From Hydractinia symbiolongicarpus (Eukaryota > Cnidaria > Hydrozoa > Anthoathecata > Hydractiniidae), in NCBI RefSeq assembly GCF_029227915.1, contig NC_079878.1, positions 2,296,001 through 2,360,000 on the forward strand: a DNA stretch of 64,000 nt, written 5' to 3'. A program made the position numbers and the translations under genes. The notes below the pieces were generated by a model. It saw only the letters and a program-made list of their open reading frames with translations, was not told where the DNA came from and did no database searches. The number at the start of each line of letters is the position of its first letter. Position 1 is the stretch's first letter. Positions 62,165 through 64,000 of the stretch are shown in pieces.

Positions 62165-64000
62165 ATTCAGCGTCTCATCAAAAATGAAAACATTTTTAAA
62201 AACTACAATTCTCATGGGCTTTAGTGGTGAAATAATAATTTATAAAATCGTTCGGGAAATGAGTTTACTCCCTGGGTACTTTCTTTGTATACTTTTGACT
62301 ATACGGGCCGAGTCCGGGATCTACGGGAAATCGCAGGTTTTCGTTTGCCGGCGATTAAACTTCTTTTATTCAGAGTCTCATCAAAAATGAAAAAAATTTT
62401 TGTAAACTACAAGTCCCATGCGTTTTAGTGTTGAAAAAATAATTTAAAAAATCGTTCGGGAAATGAGTTTACTCCCTGGGTACTTTCTTTGTATACTTTT
62501 GACTATACGGACCGAGTCCGGGGTTTACGGGAAATGGCGGGTTTTTGTTTGCCGGAAATTAAACTTCTTTTATTCAGCGTCTCATCAAAAATAAAAACAT
62601 TTTTGAAAACTACAAGTCTCATGCGTTTTAGTGGTGAAAAGATAATTTAAAAAATCGTTTTGGAAATGAGTTTACTCACAGGGTACTTTCTTTGTATACA
62701 TTTGACTATACGGGCCAAGCCCGGGATTTACGGGAAATCGCGGGTTTTTGTTTGCCGGCGATTAAACCACTTTCATTAAGCGTCTCATCAAAAATGAAAA
62801 CATTTCTGAAAACTACAGGTCTCATGCGTTTTAGTGGTGAAAAAATAATTTAAAAAATCGTTCGGGAAATGAGTTTACTCCCTGGGTACTTTCTTTGTAT
62901 ACTTTTGACTATACGGGCCGAGTCCGGGATTTACGGGAAATCGCGGGTTTTTGTTTGCCGGCGATTAAACTTCTTTTATTCAGCGTCTCATCAAAAATGA
63001 AAACACTTTTAAAAACTACAAGTCTCATGCGTTTTAGTGGTGAAAAAATAATTTTAAAAAATCGTTCGGGAAATGAGTTTACTCCCTGGGTACTTTCTTT
63101 GTATACTTTTGACTATACGGGCCCAGTCCGGGATTTACGGGAAATCGTGGGTTTTCGTGTGCCGGCGATTAAACTTCTTTTATTCAGCGTCTCATCAAAA
63201 ATGAAAACATTTTTAAAAACTACAATTCTCATGGGCTTTAGTGGTGAAATAATAATTTATAAAATCGTTCGGGAAATGAGTTTACTCCCTGGGTACTTTC
63301 TTTGTATACTTTTGACTATACGGGCCGAGTCCGGGATTTACGGGAAATCGCAGGTTTTCGTTTGCCGGCGATTAAACTTCTTTTATTCAGAGTCTCATCA
63401 AAAATGAAAAAAATTTTTGTAAACTACAAGTCCCATGCGTTTTAGTGTTGAAAAAATAATTTAAAAAATCGTTCGGGAAATGAGTTTACTCCCTGGGTAC
63501 TTTCTTTGTATACTTTTGACTATACGGACCGAGTCCGGGGTTTACGGGAAATGGCGGGTTTTTGTTTGCCGGAAATTAAACTTCTTTTATTCAGCGTCTC
63601 ATCAAAAATAAAAACATTTTTGAAAACTACAAGTCTCATGCGTTTTAGTGGTGAAAAGATAATTTAAAAAATCGTTTTGGAAATGAGTTTACTCACAGGG
63701 TACTTTCTTTGTATACATTTGACTATACGGGCCAAGCCCGGGATTTACGGGAAATCGCGGGTTTTTGTTTGCCGGCGATTAAACCACTTTCATTAAGCGT
63801 CTCATCAAAAATGAAAACATTTCTGAAAACTACAGGTCTCATGCGTTTTAGTGGTGAAAAAATAATTTAAAAAATCGTTCGGGAAATGAGTTTACTCCCT
63901 GGGTACTTTCTTTGTATACTTTTGACTATACGGGCCGAGTCCGGGATTTACGGGAAATCGCGGGTTTTTGTTTGCCGGCGATTAAACTTCTTTTATTCAG
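62165..64000 (+). repeat. 1017-bp five-monomer tandem duplication, second copy cut by the window end
   Basis: 62165-63181 recurs from 63182 to the window end. The only difference I noticed is c at 62321 against t at 63338. The seam lies in cttcttttattcagcg, where one subfamily passes into another and produces the longest open frame in the window (62895-63407, 170 codons). That frame is a recombination by-product, because it joins two monomer-derived frames already seen separately elsewhere. The very low divergence marks one of the youngest events here. Confidence 0.85.

Larger units (their letters stand above)
1..64000. repeat. 203-bp satellite DNA array filling the whole window
   Basis: The motif gggtac recurs every 203 bases (for example 340, 543, 747, 950, 1153) from end to end, on one strand or the other. 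I found no stretch that is not recognisable monomer, so there is no 300-base gap to describe separately. Subfamilies differ at fixed places. Type A begins after ctccct, carries gagtccggg and ends its middle part in cttcttttattcag. Type A2 has ggggtttacgggaaatggc. Type B begins after actcaca, with caagcccggg and ccactttcattaag. Type D has gaagtcgcgggttgtcg and atgggctttagtgg. Arrays like this are typical of eukaryotic constitutive heterochromatin. I do not recognise the family by name. Confidence 0.97.
46745..64000 (+). repeat. satellite block 7, plus orientation (right arm, distal part)
   Basis: About 85 monomers continuing past the window end. 46745-59429 mirrors block 2, and about 58663-61440 matches block 1 directly. 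It carries 41-bp fragments at 48676, 49122, 52411, 53263, 54522, 57811 and 61437, and one deleted monomer (59252-59267). Direct higher-order repeats within it have a 5400-bp period, with local 446, 852 and 1017-bp duplications. Confidence 0.92.

Noticed and set aside
62895-63407. Longest open frame (170 codons), and about 70 other frames of 60-132 codons sharing the same peptide pieces on both strands
   Set aside because: They translate the satellite monomer itself, begin at whichever ATG is open and end at monomer stops. The frame shifts with each 203-bp unit (203 = 3x67+2). Overlapping frames exist on the opposite strand. There is no consistent start, signal, domain or ribosome-binding context. 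The 170-codon frame crosses a recombination seam.
1-64000. CRISPR-like array (regularly spaced repeats)
   Set aside because: The whole 203-bp unit is repeated. There are no short repeats separated by unique spacers, no leader and no cas genes.

Overview
The whole 64-kb window is satellite DNA. I see no protein-coding gene, RNA gene, transposon or unique-sequence island. The unit is a 203-bp monomer (about 38% GC), roughly 315 unit-equivalents, present as full-length monomers, 135-bp deleted monomers and 41-bp fragments. Recurring subfamilies differ at fixed positions. Open frames of 60-170 codons occur on both strands, but they only read the monomer. Because 203 is not a multiple of 3, each new monomer shifts the frame. 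An array of this kind points to eukaryotic heterochromatin (centromeric, pericentromeric or subtelomeric). CpG is strongly over-represented in the monomer (13 seen, about 7 expected), so there is no sign of long-term CpG-methylation decay. That is compatible with an invertebrate or another lineage with little germline methylation, but I cannot name the organism.

Layout by monomer orientation ('+' means the monomer reads gggtac...ctccct): 1-4774 (+), 4791-18696 (-), 18700-23350 (+), 23351-25954 (-), 25958-40240 (+), 40241-46741 (-), 46745-64000 (+). The six switches are not independent. The switch at 40240/40241 is the axis of a very large imperfect palindrome. The segment 4791-23350 is the reverse complement of 42091-59429, in register for kilobases (paired coordinates sum to 65441, 65887 or 64220 in successive stretches; the sum changes where one arm gained or lost units). 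The switch at 18697-18699 (filler tta) is mirrored at 46742-46744 (taa), so it predates the palindrome. The switch at 25955-25957 is a second copy of the same junction, carried by a 7.9-kb tandem duplication in the left arm. The breakpoint of that duplication is the switch at 23350/23351. The switch near 4790 is not mirrored and looks like a separate fold-back.

Tandem higher-order repeats lie on top of this: a 946-bp five-unit repeat (three adjacent pairs), superunits of 4773 and 2745 bp, a 1707-bp tandem pair, local duplications of 446, 852 and 1017 bp, and a 5400-bp period in the right arm. Nearly all lengths can be written as whole 203-bp monomers plus 41-bp fragments and 135-bp deleted monomers. 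The three primary inversion junctions all sit between near-perfect short inverted repeats with loops of about 57-130 bases, which suggests fold-back or template-switch events.

No genes work together here. The biology is in array architecture: orientation, palindromy, unequal exchange, local conversion, and a GC-rich core with CGGG spaced about one helical turn apart. The main caveat is that long palindromic satellites are a known source of assembly error, so the layout needs support from spanning reads.
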